A stretch of 64,000 nucleotides of DNA from the NCBI GenBank assembly GCA_028023455.1, contig JAQFVV010012396.1:5746085-5810084 (forward strand). Reading direction: 5' to 3'. Each line of letters starts with the position of its first letter. The stretch's first letter is position 1. Source of the DNA: Epiperipatus broadwayi (taxonomy: Eukaryota; Onychophora; Udeonychophora; Euonychophora; Peripatidae). Positions 35,885 to 48,917 of this stretch are shown here, piece after piece. The notes below the pieces were generated by a model. The model was not told the origin of the DNA. It did not search any database and was given only the letters and a program-made list of their open reading frames with translations. A program made the position numbers and the translations under genes.

Positions 35885-36340
35885 AATATAAAAATTGATT
35901 TAGTAGATATAAATAAATGGAGTAAATTAAAGGAAATTATATAAGAGAATAAATTTGATGTATTTGTATTAGTAGAAACACATTAGTACCCTATCTTTGG
36001 AAATCTGAATGGAAGATTGGAGAAATGTGATGATTGTAAAAGAGGATGGGAGAAAGGATACATTATTTAGAAAAGTTTTTTTTTAAAAAGTATAAGAAAC
36101 ATATCTGGGTTAGATTAAAGTTAGATATAAAGAAATTGATTAGTGGAATAATAAATATTTAGTTACTGGAAATAAGTAGGATCTGAGAGGCTGGAATGTA
36201 TTTGAGAATATTTAATTGAATTCCTGGTTGGAGAATTGTAGTTAGGTATTATTGAAATGGATGTTTGAGAAAATGGAAAATAAATAGAAATCTGTATATG
36301 ATGGAAATCTAAGTAAAGTATATGTGATCATCATCAACCA
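35885..36340 (+). pseudogene. LINE endonuclease-domain remnant
   Basis: KLKEII, a stop, ENKFDVFVLVETH near 35930-35982 matches the N-terminal endonuclease motif 'L-x-x-x-x-xDIxxLxETH', with the catalytic Glu. RNIWVRLKLDIKKLISGIIN near 36090-36150 matches the following 'I-W-x-x-x-x-L...xIGxxYxP' strand pair. Later parts are unreadable. It could belong to the RT at 36690-38215, but that link is not proven. Confidence 0.55.
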
Positions 36341-36344
36341 TTAT

Positions 36345-36605
36345 CTATTTACTGCAGGATGAAGGTCTCTCCAAGTTCAATCCATCTTTTTCTATCTTTA
36401 GCTTCTCTTCTCCACATCACCCCTGCACACTTTCTTATTTCATCCATCCATCTCACATGTGGTCTCTTTCTGGATCTTTTACAATCTCTTGGAATTCAGT
36501 TTAAAATTTCAATTGTCCATCTATTATCCTCTCTTCTAGCAATATGTCCAGTATATATGAAGGTAGGTTATATAGTCAAGGCTAAATTTAACATACTGTA
36601 ATTAT
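36345..36605 (-). pseudogene. LINE ORF2 C-terminus inserted antisense between two LINE parts
   Basis: The minus strand reads YTGHIARREDNRWTIEILN, one stop, IPRDCKRSRKRPHVRWMDEI, RKCAGVMWRREAKDRKRWIE, LGETFILQ and a stop at about 36353. It is almost undamaged. It matches the conserved end of endonuclease-RT proteins of invertebrate LINEs ('GHVARxxDxRWTxxxLxWxPRxxKRxRGRPxxRWxDDI...WxRxAxDRxxWRxLGEAF'). A short 3' tail with tgatgatgatc follows. Only the last 80 or so codons are present, so this is a 5'-truncated young insertion. Confidence 0.82.
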
Positions 36606-36689
36606 TGTGTATTGATAAATGAATGATTTTCTGATAATCATTTTATTATTAGTGATTTGATTATAAGTAAATATGTAGCATATTCTACT

Positions 36690-38220
36690 TAGCAGAACAA
36701 TAAATTTAATGTGGAATTTCATAAAACATGTAGAGATCTGAAGACAGAAGTTCAATGTCATGATTTCTGAATGAAAACTACAAAGAAAATACAGATATTA
36801 ACTGCTAATGACTGCTTTAGATGACATTTTTGATGCACTTAAAGCAATATATGGACCTAAAAAAGAATATCACAGCCCTATTAAATCGAACAATGATAAC
36901 TCTCTTATATGATTGCAATGATATTTTGAACAGGCAGATGGAATATTTTGATCTTTTTGAGTAATTATACAAAAACTGAGATGGTGATTTTTAATGATAT
37001 ACCCATCTTTTCTACTCATTTAAATTTAACCAAAAATATCTTGTTTAGCCAGTCGAAATAGCTCTTTGGAATCTTAAAAATGGAAAGGCTGAAGATTTTG
37101 ATGAAATATTTGAAGAATTTTTAGAATGTGATAATGATATGGTAACTATTGGAATTTTTAGGAATATATGAACATATAATGTTGTGCTGCTTCATCTTAA
37201 GCATGCTTCTATTGTTCTGATTTAAAAAATAAAGGTGATGCACAAGAATTCAGTAATTATTGTGGAATATCATTATTATCAACTAAAGCAGAGTCCTTTC
37301 AAGGATTTTATTAATTAGATTGTTTTTAGTCATAGAGGGATAGTTATCAAAGACTCAATTCAGTTTTATAAATCAAAAAGTACTAAAAGACCATGATTTT
37401 TTATTATGTGAATGCAAGAAAAATGTTTGGAAATAAAGGAGTGATTTATATATTGATTTTATTGATTTGGTCAAATCATTTGATTCAGTTAATCAAATAA
37501 GTCTTTGGTGTTATTGGGAATTAATCAGTTGCCCACTAAAATTTATTTGTATTATATAGCTTCTACATGATGGAATAAGAAGAAGTGTTATTATTCCAAG
37601 TAGAAATTAATGAAGCATTTGAAATGTAAAATGGTGTTAAACACGTATGTATACTTGCTCCAACATTGTTTTCAATTGTTATGACAATTGTCTTTAGGAT
37701 CATTTATAGGTGCTTAGTGAAACAAGGATCAGGCTATGATACAGTTTTGATGGTGAAATTTTTAATTTGAAGCATCTTCATTTTCTTGAATTCAGGATTT
37801 AGAATATACTGACAATTGAGCTATTTTTGTCAATTCAAAAGACAATTTACAGAATGTTTTTAAATGCTTTGAATACAGCATATGAAGACTTTGGCTTATT
37901 AATTCATGTTTAAAAAATTCAAGTTCTTTGGCATCTGGTAATGAGAGAAAAATCCTCAGACCTTTAACTCAAATCATTATCATTTGAGAATGTAAACTAA
38001 TTCTGCAAGTAGAAAAATGGACTTACATGTTGATGTGCAACACAGACTTCAGTGCACTGCTCTCAAACATGTTAAACAATATGGTATTTTACCACAGGAA
38101 AATAACTAATGCATTTAAGTTAGCTGTATATAGAATTATTATTTTATGTAATTTATTGTGTGGAAGTGAGACTTGGACACTAAGGAATATAATATAAAGA
38201 TATAAGAAAAGTTTAATTTA
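36690..38220 (+). pseudogene. LINE reverse transcriptase, near full length, decayed
   Basis: Ordered RT landmarks occur over 1.5 kb with frame changes. They are DDIFDALKAIYGPKKEYHSP (36830), IALWNLKNGKAEDFDEI (37055) and NYCGISLLST-like sequence (37255). FIDLVKSFDSVNQISLWCYW at about 37460 is the 'FxDxxKAFDTVNRxxLW' motif A. LLHDGIRRSVII (37560), NGVKHVCILAPTLFSIV-like sequence (37630), DVQHRLQCTA (38030) and KLAVYRIIILCNLLCGSETW (38120) complete the order. The YADD box near 37810 is damaged. These motifs belong to the same LINE group as the minus-strand copies at 47280-48320 and 55860-56560. Confidence 0.8.
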
Positions 38221-38224
38221 AAAA

Positions 38225-39803
38225 TGGTTGAAATATTTTAAAAATACAATGGTATGTTCATAAAACTAATCAATATAGTCAAAGAAGATTTCAAGTTTAA
38301 GAGAAAATAGATCCCCTTTTTTACTCTGTAGAAATCCTTTTTCATTACTGATGAAAACAATAAAATCCTTAAGACATTTCATTACAATTTGAAAAAAAAA
38401 ATGAGGGAGGGGGTTACAGTAATTATGTAGAATCTTTAGGAACAATAAAGACGAAAGTGAGATATGAAAAATTGTTAATGTGTCTGCAAAAACAAATGTG
38501 TGGATGATTTGATGATTCTTGAATAACAAAATATCTGCTAGTATTTAATTAAGGGTTTATATTTTATTAAGTACTTTTCAGCACTTTTTAAGAAAATTGA
38601 GAAAAAGTTCCAATTAATAATGTATGAAACTAAAATTATGCCCCTGCAGTAATGAAATTTTAATTTTGAAGAAATATAAATAGTTCGATTTAAACGTGTT
38701 TAATGCTAATACGCGTGTAATTTTTTAAAAAAGTAGGTTGTAATTAGTTATTAATAACGTCATTAATGAGTGTGCAAGAACATATTAAATATTACAGTTG
38801 TGTGAACTCTAGCTTATAATTTGAAATCATAAGTTATATTTAATTATAGGTATAATGCATTTCCTAGATAATGAATGAAATGCAATTACAGTGAATAGTA
38901 AGAATAAAGGTGTATATAATAGTAAAATTGAAATAGAATAAAATAGATGAGATTGCTTGAGTAAATTCATTGGCATAACTAGAATTTTTTAACATCTAGA
39001 AAAATTCCAACAAACCTCTTTTCATATATATAACATAGTTTAATACTTTTTTGAATATATTTATACAACAAAAGAAATGTTAAGACACAGAGGACTTACA
39101 CGTAGTCTTGATTTCCTTCACAATAATTATGTGATTATGTAGTATGCAAATAGGAAACATTGAAATATTAATAAGAAATATAATTAGTATAATGGTGTTT
39201 GACTAAAAATGATATCTATAAATATGTCTTAATAGTATAAAGAACATATTAAGGTTTATAATACAGTTCTACTAGAATAAATCATAGCAGAGTGGCAGTC
39301 AATATTACTTTGTCGTGGTTGTTCATCTTGCTTTTGGGGCAAAAAACTTAACAAATTTGCCTTGTTTATACAACTAGAAAAGGTTGATATAAAAGATACA
39401 TACCAGAATAAATAACATTTAAATAAAAATAATAGTTTTTAAGGTAATAGAAAAGATTGCAATTATGAAAATCCTCATTATGGTTTGGTGATCAGTTTAT
39501 AATATTGGGATAAAAGTTTGATAGTCTGAATACAGTAAAGATTGATATGATCTTGTTATATTTAATGTGAATGTACATGCATTTATTTTCATTGGCTGTT
39601 TACACATAAACTAACAGCAGGTACCCATGGTGTGTTTCTTATAATTGTATACATTGTCAATATAAACGTAAATGAGGGTTGAGAAATTATTGAGTGCAGG
39701 CTTGATTCTCTAGTGTCATTATACCAGTAAAGTGGCAACTTTTTTAAATTATGATAAATTGGGAATTTGAGTATAAGATAATACAGTTTAGTAGTTAAGA
39801 GCA

Positions 39804-39847
<44 letters not shown>

Positions 39848-40940
39848 TTTATGATTTGTTAAGTGAATATTTTTGAATCCAATTATAATCCCCTCATTTA
39901 CTTTATCAATTAGAAATTTACCAGAGCCATTACAAATGATTTAGTATCTTACCATAAAAGAGCTCTTTAATTAACCAAATAATTTAATTTCTTAAGAGTT
40001 GATAAGAAGGTCAAGTGCTGAAACTGAAATTAACCTGAGCATTATCTTAGACTCTGATATTGTATTACTGCAATAAACATGCAGTACATTCGAAATTTAT
40101 GGTGTAGCTCTATAATTGAGATGATAGAACAAATTTAGGATAAAGTGATGAGTAATAAAATACACTACCATTGATGATTAAATGTTGTTATCAATTGGTT
40201 GTAATATTCTGGTGCCTAGCTATTTTATATGTCTTCTGCTGCTTAATGATTCTGCCTGATTTCTGACAGAAAATTTATTTCAATTAGAAATTGTTGATTG
40301 TTATTCATATTGGGATTGTCTAAGGGTTGACTTGCTATTTGTATAATTGGATATCTTTGTGCATGTGAAAGGATGGTCACAGATAACTTTATAGCAGCCC
40401 TTCCCCAATCTGTGATACTTGTATCATCAGAGGTTCAATCCCATATATGTGAAAAAGTTAAATAGTGTTTGGACATTCACATTATATTTACTTGAATTCA
40501 TTGTATCTTTTGAATTTTGAGTGCAAATATATTTCTCTGTTTGCCTTGTTATTCATATTGCTTTTTAATCTATTATTAGGCTATTTATTTACAACAGTAA
40601 TATATAAATTTAAAAGAGCTGTAACTATACTAATGGCAAGGGTTTTGATAATACAAAGGATATAATATATAGAAAACAGACTGCCAAAAGTATGCAAGTG
40701 AAAGAAACTTGGGAACCACTGATTAACAGCATTAAAGACTAAAATGTGTCTATTTTATTTGTTTATTTTGTCAAATTATTTTTAATATTGTTCATAGATA
40801 TACATGTCTCAATTAAATGAAATATACATTATTTTATTTAATTATGTTGATAAAAAGTTTTAACCAATAAAAAAGTCTTCCTAATAGGCCATTAATTTAT
40901 ATGTATTTATTATTAATTAAAACAGTATATAAATATATAA
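38225..40940. other. Mostly unannotated AT-rich sequence
   Basis: Holds a (TA)n run at 39807-39844 and, at 40283-40340, a copy of the dispersed repeat seen at 11546-11625. The open frames at 38266-38529 (minus), 39589-39804 (minus) and 40465-40665 (plus) have no motifs and are not called as genes. Confidence 0.45.
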
Positions 40941-40944
40941 TATA

Positions 40945-41818
40945 CACCTGGGTCTCTTTTTACACAGACTTATTTAACACGATTTTGAAGTTACGTGATT
41001 CGTGTTTCACCGGAAGTCCATTTCCGATAATGCGCTATTACTTTAAATAATAAATTTCGCGCACTTACGTTATATTGAAAGTAATAGCACATTATTGGAA
41101 TTCGACTTTCATCTTAGTAATTTCAATATTTTCAGTGCTTTATAATAGTAAGATTTTATGCAATAATGAAATTAAAATCATGATTTCCACATTTTATGTA
41201 TACACACATTAAATTTTACAAGATTATAATGTAAATTTGTTCAAACATTGTGCGTGTTAATTTTTCATTTTAAATCACATTCTGTTTTTGCTTTTTAAAA
41301 AAGTACGTAATCAATTATTATTTTCTTATTAATGACACTAATCATTAACGTGCTCTTAAATTCCAATGAGAGCTAAATGGTTGTATGTCTGGATATCGCA
41401 AGCTTCGTAAACAATTAATAAAATCATTGCCTTAATGATTAATTACTAATTACGTTGTCACCAGAAAATCATAATAATTAAAACGTATAAAAAAAATGTA
41501 AATTACTGTACTGTAAATTATGCATAAAAATATATTATTTTGAATAAAATTAAATATTATAGTTAAAAAAAGTTTGTCTTGTATCAATTTTTTTCACATT
41601 TGAAATTTTTTATTAGTCATATTTTATTTCCTTATTTTTTTTTTTTTTGCACGAATTTTAAAGTAATATTACATTGGTGCTTTGCTTTTATGCGAATTTT
41701 GAAAAATCACAGACCACATCCCCTCTTTTTCAATGTAAGTTACGGTCTATTTTTGCATGATTTCGTTTGCGCGTGTTTTCTGAGGAACCTATCTGTCATG
41801 TAAAACAAGACCCAGGTG
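40945..41818. mobile_element. Non-autonomous DNA transposon with TIRs and TA target duplication
   Basis: The left end cacctgggtctctttttaca pairs with the right end tgtaaaacaagacccaggtg: 12 perfect terminal bases, then a mismatch-tolerant extension. Both ends are flanked by TA (40943-40944 and 41819-41820). Near the left end a sub-terminal stem pairs ccgataatgcgctattactt (41031) with agtaatagcacattattgg (41081). CpG dinucleotides are clearly more frequent here (around 20 in 874 bases) than in adjacent sequence. No transposase frame is present. TA duplication suggests a Tc1/mariner-superfamily relative, but the terminal sequence is not one I recognise. Confidence 0.75.
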
Positions 41819-41824
41819 TATTAA

Positions 41825-44800
41825 CATTATTTTATTTACATCCTTTATAGAAATTTACAATTTTTTATATGTGGCCTGCAAAAAGTTGTGATTTTTCACC
41901 AACTCTTGCCATATAAAAAATCATAAATTTTTATAAAGATCTTAAGTAAAATAAGATTAATTTATTACACACATGCATGCATGCATGCACATATATACAT
42001 TGTTACCACTGTCAATGAGCATGAGAACACTGTTGTCATTTACATATACTTCCAGTATAGCTAGTGACTAGTGCAGTGTAGACATAAAATGGTCAGAAAA
42101 GCATTATGTTAATAAATTCCAACTCACAAAATTTTTGGTCTAATATAAAAATAAAAGATGTCACTTTTATGTAGTCTTAATTAAAAGTGTAACCTTTACA
42201 ATTAAAGATTATGATAATTTTAAAAACTTTGGATTTTAATTAAAGTATCACTTAATATCATATCTGGAAGCAATGAAATTTTGATTACAGCTAGTTCACA
42301 AGAACTTTTGTATTAAAATTTCAAATAGATTTTATATCAACAGCAAAATTATTTGCTATTAATACTTTTTCCATGTTGTCACTGTATAAAAATTTGAAGA
42401 ATAGCACTTTTGCTTGTGAGGTTATCAAGATTTTAAATGTCTGTGAGACCATGGCCATTACTAGTACATTATTTTTCTACAATGCATTTTCAACATATTG
42501 CAATGACATCTAAACATGCTATTTTTTATTTTTCCACCTTCCCTCAAATGCAATAATGAGAAAGTGCCTTTAAACATTATTTATAACAAGTAAGAAAAAT
42601 ACAGAATAACAGCATTTTTTATTTCTATGTCAAATAGCTGATATAACTTCTGAATAGTTGTTATCTCGATGCAGCGTTGTTTGTCATAAAACAATGCAAA
42701 TTATATAATCTGCCAGAAGAATTAAAACATAAATCATAAAGTGAGAATAAATCAATTTTATGTAGATTCTTGCAAAAAAAAGCATTAAAAAAACAGAAAT
42801 CTTATACCAGACAGCTATTAGATGTAATGTATCTGTTAACACCTCCCATGATACACTAACCATACTCATCACATTGATATCACAGACAACAATCATCCTG
42901 TTTAGTTGATTAGAGCATCACTTTAAATTTGGTGCATTTATTATTATAAAGATTTCAGAATTAATTCTCATGCTAGTATAACACAGAATGTCTCTGGAAA
43001 TGTTGTGTTCTACTTTAACCTGTGTCCTATTACTAACAGTTGAAAATGTTGGCAAATTTAAATAAAGTTTACATTTTTATAAAGGCATTTAATGATTTTA
43101 ATGATTAATTTTAAATAATGGAAATAGTCTAAAATATAATTACATAATAAATGCCATCATTTCAAACTTTGAGACAAATATCCCAATATAGAATTTTGAA
43201 ATAACTACAGAAGATACTTTCAAAATTAGTAACAACAAAAAACATTAAGAATTCAACCAAAGAAGAAATCCAGCTTTAGTCACTACATGATTCAAAATGA
43301 GTCTAGAAGGCTTCAAAGCACTATGAAATTTATTCTAACTGAATTAAAAATAAGTCTATTTAATGAAATGAAAAAAATCAAACTGTAGTCATTATTTGGC
43401 CAAATATCCATCTTTTACACATCTTCATCATTTATTCACTGTTTATCAATACTAAATTATCACAATTTGATATTAAAATGTCAATTTTCTCCATTCACAT
43501 CTTCAACACCAATCATTTATGATACATACTTAATAACTAATACTAATAATCATTTATTAAACTAGAGATCATCTTTAGCCCCAAAATATATATAAATAAG
43601 CAAGCAAATAGAACATTAAAATTTATAAATTTAATACATTGTATGATATGGTAGCCCTTTTTTTGTCTTGGGCCACTATATACGATCAGATTTTTTAACA
43701 AAATTCCTTTCATTTATGTTGAAAGTACTTACATTATATTCTTTCTTTATCATTATTTTCAAATTTAATGTACAGTATTTCATATAATGTTTTCTAAGTA
43801 TAAAGGTAAAAGTTTTACAACATTTAAGAACATTTATAAAGTCAATGTGGATTTAAAAGCATCAAAACAATTAGAGAAGGCATAATCTATTGAAAACAAG
43901 ATTGCTATTCAATTTTGATAGAAAAAACTTATTGACAAAAGAAAGGATATTGCCTAAAGCATATTTAATTGTGATATTTTGCTATATATTTTATTTAAAA
44001 ATAAAAATATGACATCCTGTTTTTCTTTCTTATTTTTATTTTTTGGGTGATTGTGAATGAGTGAAAACATACTCAGTAAAACATGAAAATTTGACTCCTT
44101 TATTTTATTATTAATAATTACATTATTACTTCTTTTCAATTTTGTTTATATTATAATCTTAATTTATATATGCATGATATAAAATATAAAAAAGCTTATG
44201 TATTATATTTATGTATTTATGTGCTCTTAAAAAGTACTGCATATTTGCAGTTCAATAAACAATACATATTCTATTATAATCAAAGTTTATCAAAAATACA
44301 TGAGCCATTGTATTCGAGGAGGCTTGGAACAAAATATAATGAATACTCAGTTAATATAGCACCAACCACTTTATATAAATATATTAATTATTTATTAAAC
44401 TAAAGATAAACTTTAAGATAATCTCAGATTTAATACATTATTAGTAATAATCATTAATATATTTATCTGAAGTGATTGGTATCTTATGAGTGTAGATTTG
44501 ATACTATAAATCAAAATATATCCTTGGTATTACAAGTTATATAACATTTGTAAATAAGTTTTCTTTAATAATTGGGGCATTTTCATCTCCAAATTTTTCT
44601 AAAGCCAATTGGCAGTACAATAGTGAAAATGGTGAATTCGTGGTAAAGGTTTTTGGAAGTGAAAAAAAAAACAGTTTGATGACTATTATTTCAGTGCTTC
44701 TGCATCACTTCACCTAACAAGAAATGACTATTGATTAATATTATGGATCAACTAGAGGCACGTTTTTCCAATTGGCATCTAGAAATTTTTTGTTATGCAT

Positions 44801-46380
44801 TACATTCATAATTATTTTAGTAAGACTATTGTTCTCCGTCTAACAGATCCAGCAAACCTAAAATGCCTCCATGATCTATTATAAAGACCACATTTTATTA
44901 CAATCTTATTATTTGTTTTTACAATCAAATCATGTACATTTAACTGATTAACTGGGATCTTTGCCTAGATAGTCATTTACTGACCAGTATCAGATGGTCA
45001 AGTGGACTCAATATTACTAATCAAAATATTAATTATATTATTGATTAGAAACTTTAAATTAAAAACTATAATTTTAGTTCTATAGTAAAAATAAAATCAC
45101 ATATTTTTTTTATTATTTAAATATATGGCATTTTATTTTCTTCTATAGACATACCATTGATTTACTCTTGGAACTAGAAGAGTTATTTCAATAAAGTTGT
45201 AATCGGCAGGTTGAGAGACGATAATTGTTTCTCTGTCAAGGTAAATAATTTATTTTCTGCCAAAGGAAAAAAAAATCCAGACTAAACCTATTCCGTGAAG
45301 TCTCATTAAGTTGGTGTTAATATTTTAACGCTTAGAAGCCATTTATTACCGCCGTCTCTTCAAAACTTATAGGAACAAAAAAATTCGCAAGCGACTGTTG
45401 TAAAATTGTAATCGTCTCCACAGTATTGGCAATTACAGATTTAATATATTATTAACTATTGTTGTCGCAACATCGCAATGAAAGAGTATTGTGATAAAAG
45501 ACTGATACTAAAATATAAGATTTAATAAAGATGCCAAAAAATGTCTAGAGACAGTTCTTTTTAGATTTTTTTTTTCCATTATAGCTATCAATATACAATA
45601 TACGATATAAAATTTATAGATGACGTTTTTGTTAAATATGATATACTCTAACAAATATCTCAAACTTAGTTTCATTTATATAGGGTGTGAACTTATAATA
45701 TAAAGTTCTATTGTTATTGAGTACCCGAATATATAACTCCTCTTCACTTTCTCTGCTTATTCCCCTAATAATGATTGAATTTGATACAAATATTTTTTTG
45801 TTGCCTAGATACAAAGCTTTTAAAAAAATAACAATGATCTCAAATTCCCATGAGTTTAAGAGGTGTTCAAGCATCAAAATAGCAGACTGATCAATTGCCG
45901 AGTTAAGTTAATGAGGGAGGGGGGGCTCGTTTAAAATCTAGAAATCTTTAGGTCATAAATCTAAATTATAAAGTCCAGTCTTTAACAAAAAAAGTATACA
46001 TATGAGATTTTAAATTACTTAAACCATAAGAACAAAATTATTTATATCTATTAGGTATTGTTTACTTATGTCCTCAAACAAAATTGGAAATTCGAATATA
46101 TGGTATATATCAAGATAATATCGACTTATGGATAACATTAAATATTTTGTTTATTTTATTTAAAAAAATATATATGTGGGAATAGTATAAGACTTAATTA
46201 TTCTTAATCTGAAATAATAATATCACTGTTGACATGATTGTAATCCACTGTCTCCAATATTATTTTATATCACTGTCATCTAACATAAATTTCAGAAACA
46301 AGTCATTACAAAACAAAGTAAAACAAGTGTAGATGAAAGATAATAAAGATCAGATAAAAGATAATCACATTAAGAATTGT
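41825..46380. other. Unannotated sequence; possible isolated exon-like segment near 45150
   Basis: No coding frame could be supported. The segment 45149-45240 has good splice-site context but stops in all frames (see the corresponding finding). Its neighbourhood (45190-45480) is somewhat richer in CpG than the surroundings. Confidence 0.35.
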
Positions 46381-46381
46381 T

Positions 46382-46498
46382 AAAGATCGGAAGTTTTTTT
46401 TCTTCTCATGTGTCATAGCACCAGCCGGGAAGAGAACCCGGGACAACTGTTTGTAAAGCAGCCATCTCTCGACCACCAATGCTTGACAAAGATCGGAA
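46382..46498 (-). mobile_element. tRNA-derived SINE, copy 2, with 11-bp target duplications
   Basis: Body 46393-46487 between aaagatcggaa repeats (46382-46392 and 46488-46498). Read on the minus strand it begins tgtcaagcattggtggtcga and ends with the ccggctggtgctatgacac block and an A-tail (T-run at 46395-46401 on plus). It has an internal deletion between the anticodon arm and box B relative to copy 1. Confidence 0.82.
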
Positions 46499-46499
46499 A

Positions 46500-47275
46500 T
46501 TTGGATTTCATTATAATCAATAGATGAAAAAATGTAATACCTAGCTGGGGCATTTTAAGTTTGCACTAATTATGACGTCAAAAAGAGGAGTTAGTATACT
46601 TACATAAATATAAGGGGGAAATGATATTGAAAAGATATGACTACTGACAGTACGTTAATATTACCTGTATTAATGTTATGGAAGAGAAAAAGACAGACCT
46701 GTTTTAAAAAGTTATTAGAGAGGTTTATATCTAATATTAGATTATTAAGCATTAATGTTGCATACAATAGATTTGTGCATATTTCAGTCATGGATAAATT
46801 GATTCAAATTATTAATGTGAATACATTCCTTTAATATAAGGCAGTAAGAGCTTTGCATATTGATTTCTGTCAAATTAGCAATATGTAAGAAACATTAAGA
46901 TACTCATAAATGAGGGGAACCATTATAACTTCATAAAAATAAGAAATGGAACAAAAAACTAAGAATAAAAAAATAAATATGAGTTTTATGATAGCTATAT
47001 AAACTAATTCATAAACCATAAATACATTTCTATATATTATATGTTGATTTTTTAATCTATTTATTTAATGTATTATGATAATTCTTTTAATTTCTTCTAA
47101 AAGGAACTTTACTTTTTGAAAGATATCAGCTTGTCTAAGTAGCTCTACATTGTATTTTAAATACTCAGGAATATTTTTCTCATGAAAGCAATCAATATTA
47201 ATCATATTAGGCATGTTTTTGAAATGATTATTATAATGTAAATAAGAAATTCTCTGTCACAGCAGATGTAATAAT
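46500..47275. other. Unannotated AT-rich sequence
   Basis: Overlapping short frames at 46600-46834 on both strands have no motifs. Confidence 0.35.
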
Positions 47276-47279
47276 ATCA

Positions 47280-48320
47280 CATAAAACAAGCTGAAATCTA
47301 TTATATTTTTATATTCTTATGGTGCATCCTTAATTAACATTTTTATAGAGTCTTTATGTTCAATGATAGAGAGCCTCTGTCTCACTTCCATTCAAAATGG
47401 CAGCCCAATGATATACAACTAATTTACTTCTGATAATTATATCACTTATCTTTTATTTAAACTGATTAACATTCTCCAAGTTAGTACTGTCTAAGCTAAA
47501 CATTATTGAAGATTTTTTTTTTCTATCACTAGTTGATCAAGGGTTTAATTTATTTTAACATTAATTTTTAAATCAAAGTTTTTATATATTGTTTTCAAAA
47601 TATCAATAATGTATCTGTATATTCTTCTTGCATTGATAGAAATTGCACAACTTTCAGCCTATCATAAATCTAGAAGCTTTGTTTTTAATAGATTCAATTT
47701 TAAAATTCCACAATCAAACTTATTTTGCATATGCTTCATTATTCCAAAAATCTCTATCACAAAATGGATAACAAATTTGGAGCTAGAACCCATAATAATA
47801 ATTTTCATTTCAAATCTCTCTGATTTTTTCCAGTGGTAATAATTTCTTTTTCCACTAAATCATCATATAAGTAAACTATAAAAAGCAGTCTATTAATTTT
47901 AACATTCCCACAAACCTTTTCAATTATCTAAGTTAAATAATATTTCAAACAAATCAATAAAAATTATATTTAAATCACAATTTTGCTTTTGACATTTTTC
48001 TTGCACTTATCTAGCAATGAAAGTCTATTTATATTGCTCAGGTCTGCACCAGACTTTTATTACTTAAAGCATACTGAATCACTGCTAATTATTAACTTAA
48101 AACTGCAAACAACATATTCAAAAACAGTTTTAAAAACATGTTTGCTATAAGGGATATCAATGATAATACATTGTAATTATTGCAGTCTTTTTTTATCTCC
48201 CTTATAAGAACAATGGAATCCATCTTAAGCTGATTTGGCACAATTTCCATATATTCCTTAAAACTTATGGAAGTTTTAACATACTTTTAAATTTTTCCAG
48301 ATATTTCATCACAATCTGCA
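47280..48320 (-). pseudogene. LINE reverse transcriptase, decayed
   Basis: The minus strand from about 48300 shows NYNVLSLISLIANMFLKLFL (ancestral 'NYRGISLLSIxGKIFxRILL'), CKKNVKSKI ('LQEKCxEQN'), and FFIVYLYDD-like LYDDLVEKEI ('LHDDMxAxV'). Next are WVLAPNLLSIL ('GCVLAPTLFSI') near 47790 and NGSETEALYH ('YGSETWTLY') near 47380. The order is right for a non-LTR RT. Stops and frameshifts are frequent. It belongs to the same LINE group as 36690-38220. Confidence 0.7.
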
Positions 48321-48549
48321 GTCTTTTTATTCTAAGGTAACTAAAAGCTAATGAAACTTTGTTAAACTGGAAATTTTAGTCCAAAACTGCTGACTAGGTA
48401 GAAAAGATATGTCAAAAGTCATCTCCATTTTTTATCATTATTCAAAAAAATGACTAAGATGTTTTTATTATCTACTAGAAAATCATTATTTTTTTTAAAA
48501 AAATATATAAAAAGTATCTGAAATGATCATGATTAGCTGTAATTTCTAT

Positions 48550-48917
48550 ATAGTTTTATTAAATTATTCTTATATCTTCTCCTTTACTTTTTTTTGCATT
48601 TCTCTTCATATATTCATATATATTTTTAAAAATTTATTATCTTCTCATATACAAAATAAAAAAGGAATTATATATAAAAAAAGATTGCATTAAAGTGAAT
48701 ATGAGGAGATGATAAAAAAAATTTAATATATATGAATATATAAATGAAGAGAAATACAAAAAAGTAAAGGAGAAGATATAAGAATAATAAACTTCTAGGA
48801 AAAAGATAAGACACAAAAGATTAAGAAAATTAAAGAGCAAAATAAAGAAGGAATTGTATATAAAATAAGATAGCATTAAAGTGTATATGAGGAGATGATT
48901 AAAAAAAATAGTTTTAT
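48550..48917. repeat. Foldback plus partial direct repeat
   Basis: The left arm 48560-48650 (cttatatcttctcctttact and onward) is the complement of 48699-48790 (agtaaaggagaagatataag). The block aaggaatt(a/g)tatataaa, with gcattaaagtg and atatgaggagatgat, occurs twice, at 48662-48713 and 48847-48899. The minus-strand frame 48637-48876 lies within these repeats and is not a gene. Confidence 0.82.

Noticed and set aside
48637-48876. 79-codon minus-strand frame
   Set aside because: It lies across the arms of a palindrome and a direct repeat, and its sequence is explained by them.
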